From NCBI GenBank assembly GCA_017936025.1, contig JAGBGL010000122.1, forward strand, positions 1 through 9,864: a DNA stretch of 9,864 nt. The letters run 5' to 3'. This document shows, piece by piece, positions 1 to 6,175 of the stretch (positions are counted from its first letter, which is position 1; every line of letters begins with the position of its first letter). Origin of the DNA: Bacillota bacterium. GTDB lineage: Bacteria > Bacillota > Clostridia > Peptostreptococcales > Anaerovoracaceae. The notes under the pieces were generated by a model that saw nothing but the letters and a program-made list of their open reading frames with translations, was not told the DNA's origin and made no database searches. Position numbers and translations under genes: made by a program.

Positions 1-51
1 ATTCGGGTTCACCGGATTATGACCCTGATCTATGAAAATTTTTATTGCCAT
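1..51 (-). CDS. N-acetylmuramoyl-L-alanine amidase-like protein, N-terminal fragment
   Basis: An ATG at 51-49 opens a frame that runs off the window end and encodes MAIKIFIDQGHNPVNPN. The pattern of a short hydrophobic strand followed by D-x-GH-N is the first strand and zinc-ligand histidine of Amidase_3 cell-wall hydrolases (usually D-P/Q-GH), which cleave the MurNAc-L-alanine bond of peptidoglycan. No signal peptide precedes this motif in the visible part, so the protein may be cytoplasmic or released by lysis, or a cell-envelope domain may lie further on. The ribosome binding site AAAGGAGG lies 7 nt upstream of the ATG and is the 3' arm of the aminopeptidase terminator hairpin. Only 17 codons are visible, so the family call rests on one motif and the good ribosome binding site. 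Confidence 0.6.
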   Translation of the reverse strand, partial: MAIKIFIDQGHNPVNPN

Positions 52-90
52 AAAAAATCCTCCTTTACATATCAATATATGCAAAGGAGG
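52..90 (-). terminator. Rho-independent terminator after the aminopeptidase gene
   Basis: Read on the minus strand, the arm CCTCCTTTGCATAT (90-77) pairs with ATATGTAAAGGAGG (72-59) across a 4-nt loop. This gives 14 pairs, one of them G-U. The run ATTTTTT follows at 58-52. It lies 11 bp after the aminopeptidase stop codon. Its 3' arm also contains the ribosome binding site of the next gene. Confidence 0.85.
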
Positions 91-101
91 TAGATTTTGA
101 T

Positions 102-1484
102 TTATACTTCTGCCAGGAATGCTTTGTATGCTCTGTAGGCTTCATAAACATCGGCCTTGGAAACCACTTCCCAAGGAGCATGCATATTCATTACCGGTAC
201 GCCTGCATCGATAACATTCATGCAGTAGTTGCCCATTATGTAAGCGATCGTTCCGCCGCCGCCCTGGTCGACTTTGCCCAGTTCAGAAGTCTGGTAGCAG
301 ATTTTCTCTTCGTCCATAGCTCTTCTGATTTCAGCCATGTATTCAGGATTCGCGTCATTGCTTCCACTCTTGCCGCGGGCACCTGTGTATTTATTGAATA
401 CAACACCGTAACCCAGGAATGCCGCATTTTTCTTTTCGCTTACGGACAGATACAGTGGATCCACTGCTGCGCTGACGTCACTGGACAGCATCTTCGAATT
501 TGCCATCGCACGTCTTACTTTGATCAGGGATTCGCTTCCATCCATAGCAGCCATCAGCTCTGCGATAGTGTTTTCCATCCACAGAGACTGTGCACCTGTC
601 GCACCAACGCTTCCGATTTCCTCTTTGTCCACCAGGAAGCAGCAGTTTGTGTATTCACAGTTTTCAACGTCCAGCACAGCTACAAGGGATGTGTATGCAC
701 ACACTCTGTCATCATGGCCGTATCCCATAACCATGCTGCGGTCCAGCCCCAGGTCTCTTGCCTTGCCTGCAGGAACCACTTCGATTTCTGCGCTCACGAA
801 ATCTTCGGCTTCGATACCATATATGTCTTCCAGGATCTTAAGAACATTTGCCTTTACCGCGTCTTTCTTTTCATCTTTCAGAGGTATGCTTCCAAAAGTC
901 ACGTCCAGGTTTTCCCCTTCAACGATTTTTGCACCTGTTTTCTGCATCTGATCTGCCGCCAGGTGTGGAAGCAGGTCTGTGATACCAAACACAGGATCAT
1001 CCTCTTTTTCACCGATCGCCAGCGTGATTTTTGTACCGTCTTTCTTCACTACAACACCATGCAGTGCCAGCGGAAGCGTTACCCACTGGTATTTCTTGAT
1101 ACCGCCGTAGTAGTGAGTATCCAGCATTGCAAATTCTTCGCTCTCATACAGCGGATTCTGTTTCAGGTCCAGTCTCGGAGAGTCGATGTGTGCCCCCAGG
1201 ATCCTCATACCTTCAGCCAGTGGTTTCTCACCGATCACGAACAGCGCCATATTTTTGCCCATGTTTTCAGCGTAGATCTTGTCGCCTGCCTTGATTTCTC
1301 CGCCGTTTTTCAGGATCTCATCCAGGTTTCTGAAGCCTTTTGCTTCGGCCAGTTCTTTAGTCAGTTCAACACAGAGTCTTTCGGTTTTTCCCTTTGACAG
1401 GAAGTCTTTGTAGCCTTCATTGAAGTCCATTACCGCTTTGATCTGCTCATCTGTATATTCTTTCCATGCATTTTTTCTGTACAT
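102..1484 (-). CDS. M18-family metallo-aminopeptidase
   Basis: This 460-residue protein is a cytosolic dinuclear zinc aminopeptidase of peptidase family M18 (aspartyl aminopeptidase/LAP4 type), which removes N-terminal residues, often acidic ones, from peptides. The metal and catalytic motifs are all present: H99-x-D101 in GAHIDSPRLD, D258 in GYGHDDR, the E288-E289 pair in DKEEIGS, D336 in SSDVSAAVDP and H435 in MNMHAPWE. The length is normal for clostridial M18 enzymes, and the N-terminus (MYRKNAWKEY) matches the family's usual start, so the ATG at 1484 is trusted. There is no signal peptide. The gene appears to be transcribed alone, from an extended -10 promoter at 1531-1539 to a terminator at 52-90. 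Its ribosome binding site is unusually far from the start codon (see 1494-1514). The family is secure; the exact substrate preference is not predictable. Confidence 0.95.
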   Translation of the reverse strand: MYRKNAWKEYTDEQIKAVMDFNEGYKDFLSKGKTERLCVELTKELAEAKGFRNLDEILKNGGEIKAGDKIYAENMGKNMALFVIGEKPLAEGMRILGAHIDSPRLDLKQNPLYESEEFAMLDTHYYGGIKKYQWVTLPLALHGVVVKKDGTKITLAIGEKEDDPVFGITDLLPHLAADQMQKTGAKIVEGENLDVTFGSIPLKDEKKDAVKANVLKILEDIYGIEAEDFVSAEIEVVPAGKARDLGLDRSMVMGYGHDDRVCAYTSLVAVLDVENCEYTNCCFLVDKEEIGSVGATGAQSLWMENTIAELMAAMDGSESLIKVRRAMANSKMLSSDVSAAVDPLYLSVSEKKNAAFLGYGVVFNKYTGARGKSGSNDANPEYMAEIRRAMDEEKICYQTSELGKVDQGGGGTIAYIMGNYCMNVIDAGVPVMNMHAPWEVVSKADVYEAYRAYKAFLAEV

Positions 1485-1493
1485 ATATGTTTT

Positions 1494-1514
1494 GCGGTGT
1501 TTCCGCCCCTCCTT
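1494..1514 (-). promoter_or_regulatory. Distant ribosome binding site with intervening hairpin, aminopeptidase leader
   Basis: A perfect AAGGAGG occupies 1514-1508, but the ATG begins at 1484, leaving 23 nt instead of the usual 6-10. Between them a small hairpin can form, GCGG (1506-1503) with CCGC (1497-1494) around a 5-nt loop. Folding out these 13 nt would bring the effective spacing to 10 nt. No in-frame ATG, GTG or TTG lies closer to the ribosome binding site. Confidence 0.5.
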
Positions 1515-1530
1515 TTTGTTTTGATACTTT

Positions 1531-1539
1531 ATTATATCA
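1531..1539 (-). promoter_or_regulatory. Extended -10 promoter of the aminopeptidase gene
   Basis: The minus strand reads TGATATAAT at 1539-1531, a perfect TATAAT preceded by TGn (extended -10). No good -35 hexamer is found 16-18 bp upstream, which an extended -10 can tolerate. Transcription would start near 1524, giving a leader of about 40 nt that contains the ribosome binding site and small hairpin. Confidence 0.6.
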
Positions 1540-1572
1540 TATTATGTGCCTCGGCAGCGTTACCATTTGGGG

Positions 1573-1609
1573 AAAAAAGCGGCTTGGTTACCGAAATTGG
1601 AAACCAAGC
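1573..1609 (-). terminator. Probable second terminator after the SPFH/ribbon-helix-helix operon
   Basis: On the minus strand GCTTGGTT (1609-1602) pairs with AACCAAGC (1589-1582). After a T-T mismatch an inner CC/GG pair continues the stem, with a 6-nt apical loop. A run of six T follows 3 nt after the stem (1578-1573). It lies beyond the first terminator and before the aminopeptidase promoter, so it may be a back-up terminator. It could instead be a protein-binding inverted repeat. Confidence 0.5.
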
Positions 1610-1646
1610 AGACCGTTCTGCACTTTTGGTTACTGCACTGACATAT

Positions 1647-1673
1647 AAAAAAGCCGGACCGCAAAGGTCCGGC
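1647..1673 (-). terminator. Rho-independent terminator after the ribbon-helix-helix gene
   Basis: A perfect 8-bp GC-rich stem, GCCGGACC (1673-1666) with GGTCCGGC (1660-1653) around a 5-nt loop, is followed on the minus strand by six T (1652-1647). It lies 8 bp past the stop codon of the gene ending at 1682. Confidence 0.9.
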
Positions 1674-1681
1674 AAATTCAC

Positions 1682-1936
1682 TCATTTATTTTTTCTGCGT
1701 TTTACGCTTTCTGCCAGAAGGAATTCAATTTGCCCGTTGATCGACCGGAAATCCTCTTCCGCCCAGGCCGCTATCTCATCCCAAAGAGACGGCGCAATAC
1801 GCAGGAGTATCTGTTTTTTCTTTTTTTCAGCTTCCTTCAGCTTTTTCTCGCGGGCTTTGATCTCCGCTTCCATAGCCTCCAGCTTTTCCATACGCTCCTG
1901 AAGCTGCTGCTCTTTTTTGTTCAGAGTTTCGCTCAT
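1682..1936 (-). CDS. Small coiled-coil / Arc-like ribbon-helix-helix protein
   Basis: This 84-residue protein has two visible parts. Residues 3-41 are almost entirely K, E, Q, M, L and A in heptad-like spacing, which predicts a continuous charged helix or coiled coil. Residues 42-80 (QILLRIAPSLWDEIAAWAEE, then DFRSINGQIEFLL) form a ribbon-helix-helix motif of the Arc/MetJ type: a beta strand, then two helices, with the RSINGQIE turn typical of Arc-like proteins. Such domains dimerise and usually bind DNA. It lies 18 nt after the SPFH gene behind an AAGGAAG ribosome binding site and shares its transcript. As I recall, this pairing recurs in Firmicutes. Its role is unknown. It could be an autoregulator of the operon or a DNA-membrane adaptor, because the long helix is more than a repressor needs. 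Confidence 0.85.
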   Translation of the reverse strand: MSETLNKKEQQLQERMEKLEAMEAEIKAREKKLKEAEKKKKQILLRIAPSLWDEIAAWAEEDFRSINGQIEFLLAESVKRRKNK

Positions 1937-1954
1937 AATGTTCTTCCTTTTAAA

Positions 1955-2944
1955 TTAGTAGATCGTTCCGCTGTTTACGATAGGCTGTGCATCCTTGTTA
2001 CCGCACAGTACAACCAGCAGGTTGCTTACCATAGCAGCTTTACGTTCTTCGTCCAGAATCACGATTTCTTCTTCGCCCAGCTGGTCGATCGCAGATTTTA
2101 CCATGCCGACTGCACCGGATACGATTTTCTGTCTTGCTGCAATAATTGCCGCTGCCTGCTGTCTCTGAAGCATAGCTGCAGCGATTTCTTCAGAGTAAGC
2201 CAGATGCGTGATTCTCACTTCCAGAATTTCCAGCCCCGCCTCTTCAACACGTGTCTGCAGTTTTTCCTTCATGATGCCTGCGATTTCCTGGCTGCTGCCG
2301 CGCAGAGTCTTTTCATCTGTATCAGTTTCTTCTATTGTATCATACGGATACAGTCTCGCAATACTTCTGATTGTAGAATCGCACTGTGTTGACAGGTATT
2401 CGAAATAGTTGTCCACATTGAAAACAGCTTTTGTCGGGTCGACAACTTTCCAGATAACAACGGCTCCGATGATGATAGGGTTACCCATCGCATCATTGAC
2501 TTTCTGAGTTCCGTTTGTGAAAGTCAGCACTTTAGTGGAAACTTTTTTATTTGTGGAAGCCTTTTTCTTGCTGCCTGCTTTCTTACCGGATTCGTTCAAC
2601 TCTTCCAGAAGGCTTGTTGCAGCTCCTCCCTGGCCTTCTACCACAGGATTTCTCGCTGTTACAAACGGATTCACAAAGAAGAATCCGTGCTTTTTGATCG
2701 TTCCGTAATATTTACCGAACAGAGTCAGCACCAGAGCTTCGTTAGGGTTTATTACTTTCAGGCCTGCAAAGCATACACATGCAATACATAAGATGATCGC
2801 ACAGATTACCGGGATCGCTACAGAAAAGAAGCCCCCGATGATTATTCCCGCCACAGAAAGAATACACACTGCGATCAGCACCAGCAGCATCAGCATCCCG
2901 TTAACAGGATTTAATTCTTTTTCATTGATCTGAATGTTAGTCAT
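1955..2944 (-). CDS. SPFH/band-7 domain membrane protein
   Basis: This 329-residue protein belongs to the SPFH (stomatin/prohibitin/flotillin/HflK) superfamily of membrane scaffold proteins. Residues 17-62 form two adjacent hydrophobic segments (about 17-39 and 41-62). The SPFH domain follows with the characteristic VINPNEALVLTLFGKYYGTI at 64-83 and the VNPF turn at 91-94, continuing through GNPIIIGAVVIWKV at 154-167. Residues 218-280 are helical and rich in A, Q and E, with RITHLAYSEEIAAAMLQRQQ as the best conserved block. The C-terminus (LCGNKDAQPIVNSG) is typical of the subgroup. Residues 103-137 are a lysine-, serine- and glycine-rich insertion between the SPFH start and the next strand. 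The ribosome binding site AAGGAGGAGG fits the ATG at 2944. It is first in an operon with the ribbon-helix-helix gene. The family is certain; the function (membrane microdomain organisation, protease scaffold or stress response) is inferred. Confidence 0.93.
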   Translation of the reverse strand: MTNIQINEKELNPVNGMLMLLVLIAVCILSVAGIIIGGFFSVAIPVICAIILCIACVCFAGLKVINPNEALVLTLFGKYYGTIKKHGFFFVNPFVTARNPVVEGQGGAATSLLEELNESGKKAGSKKKASTNKKVSTKVLTFTNGTQKVNDAMGNPIIIGAVVIWKVVDPTKAVFNVDNYFEYLSTQCDSTIRSIARLYPYDTIEETDTDEKTLRGSSQEIAGIMKEKLQTRVEEAGLEILEVRITHLAYSEEIAAAMLQRQQAAAIIAARQKIVSGAVGMVKSAIDQLGEEEIVILDEERKAAMVSNLLVVLCGNKDAQPIVNSGTIY

Positions 2945-2998
2945 TTATGTTCCTCCTCCTTTTGAATAAGCGCGGCATCCATCGCCGCCTTTGATATC

Positions 2999-3028
2999 AT
3001 TATAATATCATTTTGTAGCAAAAAGCAA
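2999..3028 (-). promoter_or_regulatory. Sigma-A-type promoter of the SPFH operon
   Basis: On the minus strand TATAAT (3004-2999) is preceded at 18 bp by TTGCTT (3028-3023). The -10 box lies inside an inverted repeat, TGATAT (3009-3004) and ATATCA (2997-2992), which could be an operator. The leader of about 50 nt also holds a small GCGGC/GCCGC hairpin upstream of the ribosome binding site. Confidence 0.6.
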
Positions 3029-3042
3029 CTGGTTTTTTGAAC

Positions 3043-3069
3043 AAAAAAAGAACCGGTCTCCCGGTTCTT
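3043..3069 (-). terminator. Rho-independent terminator of the reactivase operon
   Basis: A perfect 9-bp stem, AAGAACCGG (3069-3061) with CCGGTTCTT (3056-3048) around GAGA, is followed by an unbroken T run to 3043 on the minus strand. It lies 6 bp after the stop codon of the PEBP gene. Confidence 0.93.
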
Positions 3070-3075
3070 CTGATT

Positions 3076-3597
3076 CTATTCTTCAGATCCTCTGTAGTTA
3101 ACTTTCAGAACAGCCTTTTCAATTGTGTGTTCCTCTGCAAATTTTCTCAGTGCATTGATGTAAAATCCTCTTTCCAGCTGAGGTTTTGCATCGAATGCAT
3201 ACAGTTCAAATTCATACTCATGAGTTCTTCCCGGAGCAGGTCCGCCGTAGCCGATAGCTGCTTCGTCAGGAATCTCTTCGTAAGGTCCGTATGGCAGAGC
3301 CCAGCTTGTCATGCCTTCGATCAGATTTCCTGCTGCAGCTTCGTCATCCTCAAGACCTGTGCGGTCAGCAGGGATATCGGAAACCAGCCAGTGGACCCAA
3401 GGCACTCCTTCATCTTCAGCATTCATATAGTCCATGCAGATGATAGCCAGAGATTCTGTTCCTTCCGGAACTTCGGACCATTCCAGCGGCAGGGATCTCT
3501 TCGGGATACCCCATACGATTCTGTCCTTTTCAGGCGTATTGATTCCGTATTCGTCTTTTAAAAATCCGTTTACAATTGCAGGTGATGTGAATTTCAT
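3076..3597 (-). CDS. PEBP / YbhB-YbcL (Raf kinase inhibitor-like) family protein
   Basis: This 173-residue soluble protein has the phosphatidylethanolamine-binding protein fold of the bacterial YbhB/YbcL branch. The MKFTSPAI start is typical, as is the strand SLAIICMDYMNA (49-60), which replaces the usual D-P-D-A-P block. The ligand-pocket histidine in WVHWLVSDIPAD and the second conserved block GYGGPAPGRTHEYEFELYAFD follow. The first Asp of DPDAP is kept but the second is replaced, so the anion-binding pocket may be altered. No enzymatic role is established for bacterial members. The gene starts only 3 nt after the reactivase small subunit, with a ribosome binding site (GGAGGACTAA) overlapping that gene's stop codon, so the two are translationally coupled. 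A terminator closes the operon. The family is secure; a role in diol dehydratase function is suggested only by position. Confidence 0.93.
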   Translation of the reverse strand: MKFTSPAIVNGFLKDEYGINTPEKDRIVWGIPKRSLPLEWSEVPEGTESLAIICMDYMNAEDEGVPWVHWLVSDIPADRTGLEDDEAAAGNLIEGMTSWALPYGPYEEIPDEAAIGYGGPAPGRTHEYEFELYAFDAKPQLERGFYINALRKFAEEHTIEKAVLKVNYRGSEE

Positions 3598-3600
3598 ATC

Positions 3601-4107
3601 TTAGTCCTCCAGAATAAATGGTTTGTGTTTTATAATTCTTGCGCCGTTTTTACCGATGATTCTCAGCTGTTCATTGTCATTCCCTTTATAATGCAGGAAC
3701 GGTTCCTCTTTCTTCAGCTGTCTGTTGAACACGCATGACAGCTCACCGTCCAGGCCGATCGCAACGCCCAGCCCTTTCTTGATGATATCGCCCTGACCCT
3801 CATCAAAAGGAGATGCATGTTCTTTCAGTCTGTATGGAAGCCCTTCTTCTTCGATCCCGTATCCGATCTGCTCTGCACGTCCGAGATTTCCCGGTGCGTA
3901 GAACACATTGATTTTCGGAAGCTTATCATTAGCCACATGCTCGTGACGCAGGCTCATGCCCTGGTACTCATATTTAGGAGCTTCACTTTCCTCATCATCG
4001 TCGCCGGCTTTTTTAGCTGCTGCTTCCGCTGCAGACTGTTTTGCCGCCTCCGCTTCTCTTGCCTTGGCCTCTTCAGCCAGAGCTCTCATATCTTTATTAT
4101 CTGCCAT
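3601..4107 (-). CDS. pduH: Diol/glycerol dehydratase reactivase, small subunit, with charged N-terminal extension
   Basis: This is the beta subunit of the coenzyme B12 dehydratase reactivating factor (PduH/DdrB/DhaG type), which pairs with the large ATPase subunit to release inactivated cobalamin from the dehydratase. The core at about residues 64-168 shows GYGIEEEGLPYRL (82-94), the family motif shared with the dehydratase medium subunit it imitates, and NGARIIKHKPF (154-164) near the C-terminus. Known homologues are about 115-125 residues; this protein has 168. The extra N-terminal 45-60 residues are rich in A, E, K and D and predict a charged helix followed by an acidic linker (DDDEESE). 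The ATG at 4107 overlaps pduG by 11 nt and has a good GGAGG 9 nt upstream. The alternative start at M51 lacks such a site, so the extension is probably real. Confidence 0.9.
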   Translation of the reverse strand: MADNKDMRALAEEAKAREAEAAKQSAAEAAAKKAGDDDEESEAPKYEYQGMSLRHEHVANDKLPKINVFYAPGNLGRAEQIGYGIEEEGLPYRLKEHASPFDEGQGDIIKKGLGVAIGLDGELSCVFNRQLKKEEPFLHYKGNDNEQLRIIGKNGARIIKHKPFILED

Positions 4108-5929
4108 TTTCCAGTTCCTCCAGATATGACAGCAGCAGGCCTGTCGCCACCGCGTTTCTAGGGCCTTCTGTCTTTCTTACATTTGCTTTGCCGCTGACGA
4201 TTCCGTAGTATGCCAGTGCATCTGTAACCATGTTGCCCAGTTCGAAGTCCAGAGAAGAACCTCCTACCAGTACTACATGCTCGAATTCAGTGATATTTCC
4301 TGACAGGGATACCTTTTCCAGAGCTCTGATAATGTTGCTGATAAGAACTTTTTCTTTAGCTTCTCTTCTTACTGCCCTGATTTTCTCCATGTTCTGTTTT
4401 GTCTTGATCGGCTTCCAGCCTGTAGGTTTTACAACGATCGTTCTCGCAAACAGCTTACTGTCGATAGCGTCTTCGAAGAACTGAACACTGCCGTCTTCGT
4501 GTCTAATATGATACAGAGATTCTACCTTCGCCAGAGGATATTTCTTGATATCTTCAGCCAGTTTAACATCATTCAGACCCAGCTCAGCATTGATCAGCAT
4601 TGTAACCATGTGTCCCGCACCTGCAAGATGAACAGGTCTTGATTCGTTCTTGGCGTTCAGCAGGCATGCATCTGTAGAGCCGGCACCGATATCCAGGACC
4701 AGGATAGGCTTTTCAGTACCCGGAGTAGTCAGTGCACCGCGTACTGCCATACTTCCTTCTACACCGCCGATTTCAACTTCCACGCCCAGCTTTGCAGAAA
4801 CTGCATCTGCCAGTCTTCTCATGTGAAGTTTTTCTGTCTTGACCATCGCTGCGATACCGACTGCTTTTTCCATGGAGAATTCCTTTGCCAGATTGCCCTG
4901 AACTTCCTTAGGAACGATAGTATCTACCGCCATGATGTCTTTGATGAAAACAGTATTGTAATCCTGCTCAGTCAGGTCTGCCATCTGCTTTCTTACTTTT
5001 TCCAGCATACCGCCTACATTGGTTCCCTTAGTTCCCGTAACGTCTTCGATGTCCTTTACTTTTCTCACGACGTCCATGATTTCCTTGGAACCGCGGTCTA
5101 CTCGCGCGTTATATTCTCTGCCCCTCTTGTGCAGGATGATCTCTCCTGCAGGGATCTTTCTTTCCTTTACCTCGCCGGCCGGAGTCTTGATAACTACAGC
5201 AGAACGGTTACCGATCAGCGCCTTGGCTATATGTACGATCTGTTTTGTCTCGGAAGCATTTAATCCAAATACCGTCGCGATACCATAAGGGTTTGACAGG
5301 AATTCGATACATGCACCGGCATCAGCAACTTCTACTGCACAAGGCATCCCGATAGGAACTCTGTCGATCGATGCCACTTCGTCAAGGATAGGAATAACCT
5401 TTGTAATTCTGTTGTTTACCAGCACTCCATCATCCTTTTTCAGGATAGCACCTGTAATGTCCACGCCTTCTTCCAGCGCAGCATTTATCATCTTTGCAGC
5501 ATCAACAAAATCGATTTCTTCATTAACAACTACGATATATGCTTTATCTTTTTCAGCTTTGCCGATATCCTGCAGACGGATAGTTTCTCCTATTCCAAGA
5601 CCTATACCGCCCGGAGTATCCGGATTGTGCCCGATCAGAGTTGATTCTGTGATGATAGTCTCTGTGATAGTTTCCATCGCAAAATCCCCGATTACAGGAG
5701 TCGCTTCGTTTATCCTGATGAGGTCGATGTCGCTGACTTCGATCCCCATTTTCTTAGCTGCATCTTTCAGAGATTTTTCTATACCTTTAATGTTATCGTA
5801 AGTCCCTTTGATTCCGGATGTGTTAGCTATACCGCTGACACATTCCACCAGCTGATTATTTTCTATAAGTCCCAGTGCCGTTTCGGTACTCGCATTACCG
5901 ATATCCACACCGGCTACATACTTCTTCAT
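4097..5929 (-). CDS. pduG: Diol/glycerol dehydratase reactivase, large ATPase subunit
   Basis: This 610-residue protein is the alpha subunit of the dehydratase reactivase (PduG/DdrA/DhaF type). It is a molecular chaperone with an actin/Hsp70-like ATPase core that uses ATP to open the dehydratase and exchange damaged adenosylcobalamin. The length equals that of the enterobacterial proteins. The first phosphate motif is GVDIGNASTETAL (7-19), the second LVLDIGAGSTDACLL (410-424) and the adenosine motif VVLVGGSSLDFELG (552-565). The segment around 90-250 is the swivelling domain that contacts the small subunit (conserved GHNPDTPGGIGLGIGETI at 100-117). It is the first gene of its own operon, with an extended -10 promoter at 6005-6013 and a GGAAGG ribosome binding site 9 nt before the ATG. 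Separate control lets reactivase level differ from that of the dehydratase. Confidence 0.96.
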   Translation of the reverse strand: MKKYVAGVDIGNASTETALGLIENNQLVECVSGIANTSGIKGTYDNIKGIEKSLKDAAKKMGIEVSDIDLIRINEATPVIGDFAMETITETIITESTLIGHNPDTPGGIGLGIGETIRLQDIGKAEKDKAYIVVVNEEIDFVDAAKMINAALEEGVDITGAILKKDDGVLVNNRITKVIPILDEVASIDRVPIGMPCAVEVADAGACIEFLSNPYGIATVFGLNASETKQIVHIAKALIGNRSAVVIKTPAGEVKERKIPAGEIILHKRGREYNARVDRGSKEIMDVVRKVKDIEDVTGTKGTNVGGMLEKVRKQMADLTEQDYNTVFIKDIMAVDTIVPKEVQGNLAKEFSMEKAVGIAAMVKTEKLHMRRLADAVSAKLGVEVEIGGVEGSMAVRGALTTPGTEKPILVLDIGAGSTDACLLNAKNESRPVHLAGAGHMVTMLINAELGLNDVKLAEDIKKYPLAKVESLYHIRHEDGSVQFFEDAIDSKLFARTIVVKPTGWKPIKTKQNMEKIRAVRREAKEKVLISNIIRALEKVSLSGNITEFEHVVLVGGSSLDFELGNMVTDALAYYGIVSGKANVRKTEGPRNAVATGLLLSYLEELENGR

Positions 5930-5953
5930 ATGTACAATCCTTCCTTTTGTTTT

Positions 5954-6000
5954 TTGTATAAAAGTCTAAGCCGTTCACACCGGCACACAGTTTTATACAA
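5954..6000 (-). repeat. Perfect inverted repeat in the pduG leader
   Basis: TTGTATAAAA (6000-5991) and TTTTATACAA (5963-5954) are exact 10-bp reverse complements 27 bp apart. Inside, GCCG and CGGC can form a second stem around a 7-nt loop. The outer arm begins at about the predicted transcription start (near 5998). It is therefore either an operator just downstream of the promoter or a hairpin at the extreme 5' end of the mRNA. No T run follows, so it is not a simple terminator. The ribosome binding site lies just beyond it and is not sequestered. Confidence 0.7.
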
Positions 6001-6004
6001 TTCT

Positions 6005-6013
6005 ATTATAGCA
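6005..6013 (-). promoter_or_regulatory. Extended -10 promoter of the reactivase operon
   Basis: The minus strand reads TGCTATAAT at 6013-6005: a consensus TATAAT with an upstream TGn. No TTGACA-like -35 lies at the usual spacing. That region is instead occupied by the hairpin at 6020-6055. An activator or alternative control is possible. Confidence 0.65.
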
Positions 6014-6064
6014 CATTTTGCTGTCGCTGCGTGCCAAATCAAAGATTCGGACAGCTTAGCATCA

Positions 6065-6094
6065 GATTTGCGCGCTGCAGCAAAGCTGCAGGCA
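6065..6094. repeat. 30-bp direct repeat, copy 1
   Basis: This 30-bp sequence, beginning GATTTGCGCGCTGCAG, is identical to 6146-6175 and contains the CTGCAGC-AAA-GCTGCAG hairpin. The outer GATTTGC arm finds no matching partner on this copy. Confidence 0.9.
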
Positions 6095-6145
6095 GGGATT
6101 CACAGACAGTTGCCACGCACTAAAGTGCTGCAACTGGTTGCGTTT

Positions 6146-6175
6146 GATTTGCGCGCTGCAGCAAAGCTGCAGGCA
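6146..6175. repeat. 30-bp direct repeat, copy 2
   Basis: This is an exact copy of 6065-6094, offset by 81 bp. Here the flanking sequence completes the outer stem (GCAAATC to 6179), making a 14-bp hairpin with a 3-nt bulge. Confidence 0.9.

Noticed and set aside
180..1397. A 405-codon open frame on the plus strand opposite the aminopeptidase gene
   Set aside because: Its translation is rich in C, H and F with no recognisable domain, and it mirrors a clear M18 gene with all metal ligands on the minus strand. It has no convincing ribosome binding site.
6065..6175. A minimal CRISPR array, because of the identical 30-bp repeats
   Set aside because: There are only two copies, the 51-bp interval is itself a hairpin, and no cas genes are nearby. 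Dispersed or regulatory repeats are a better reading.
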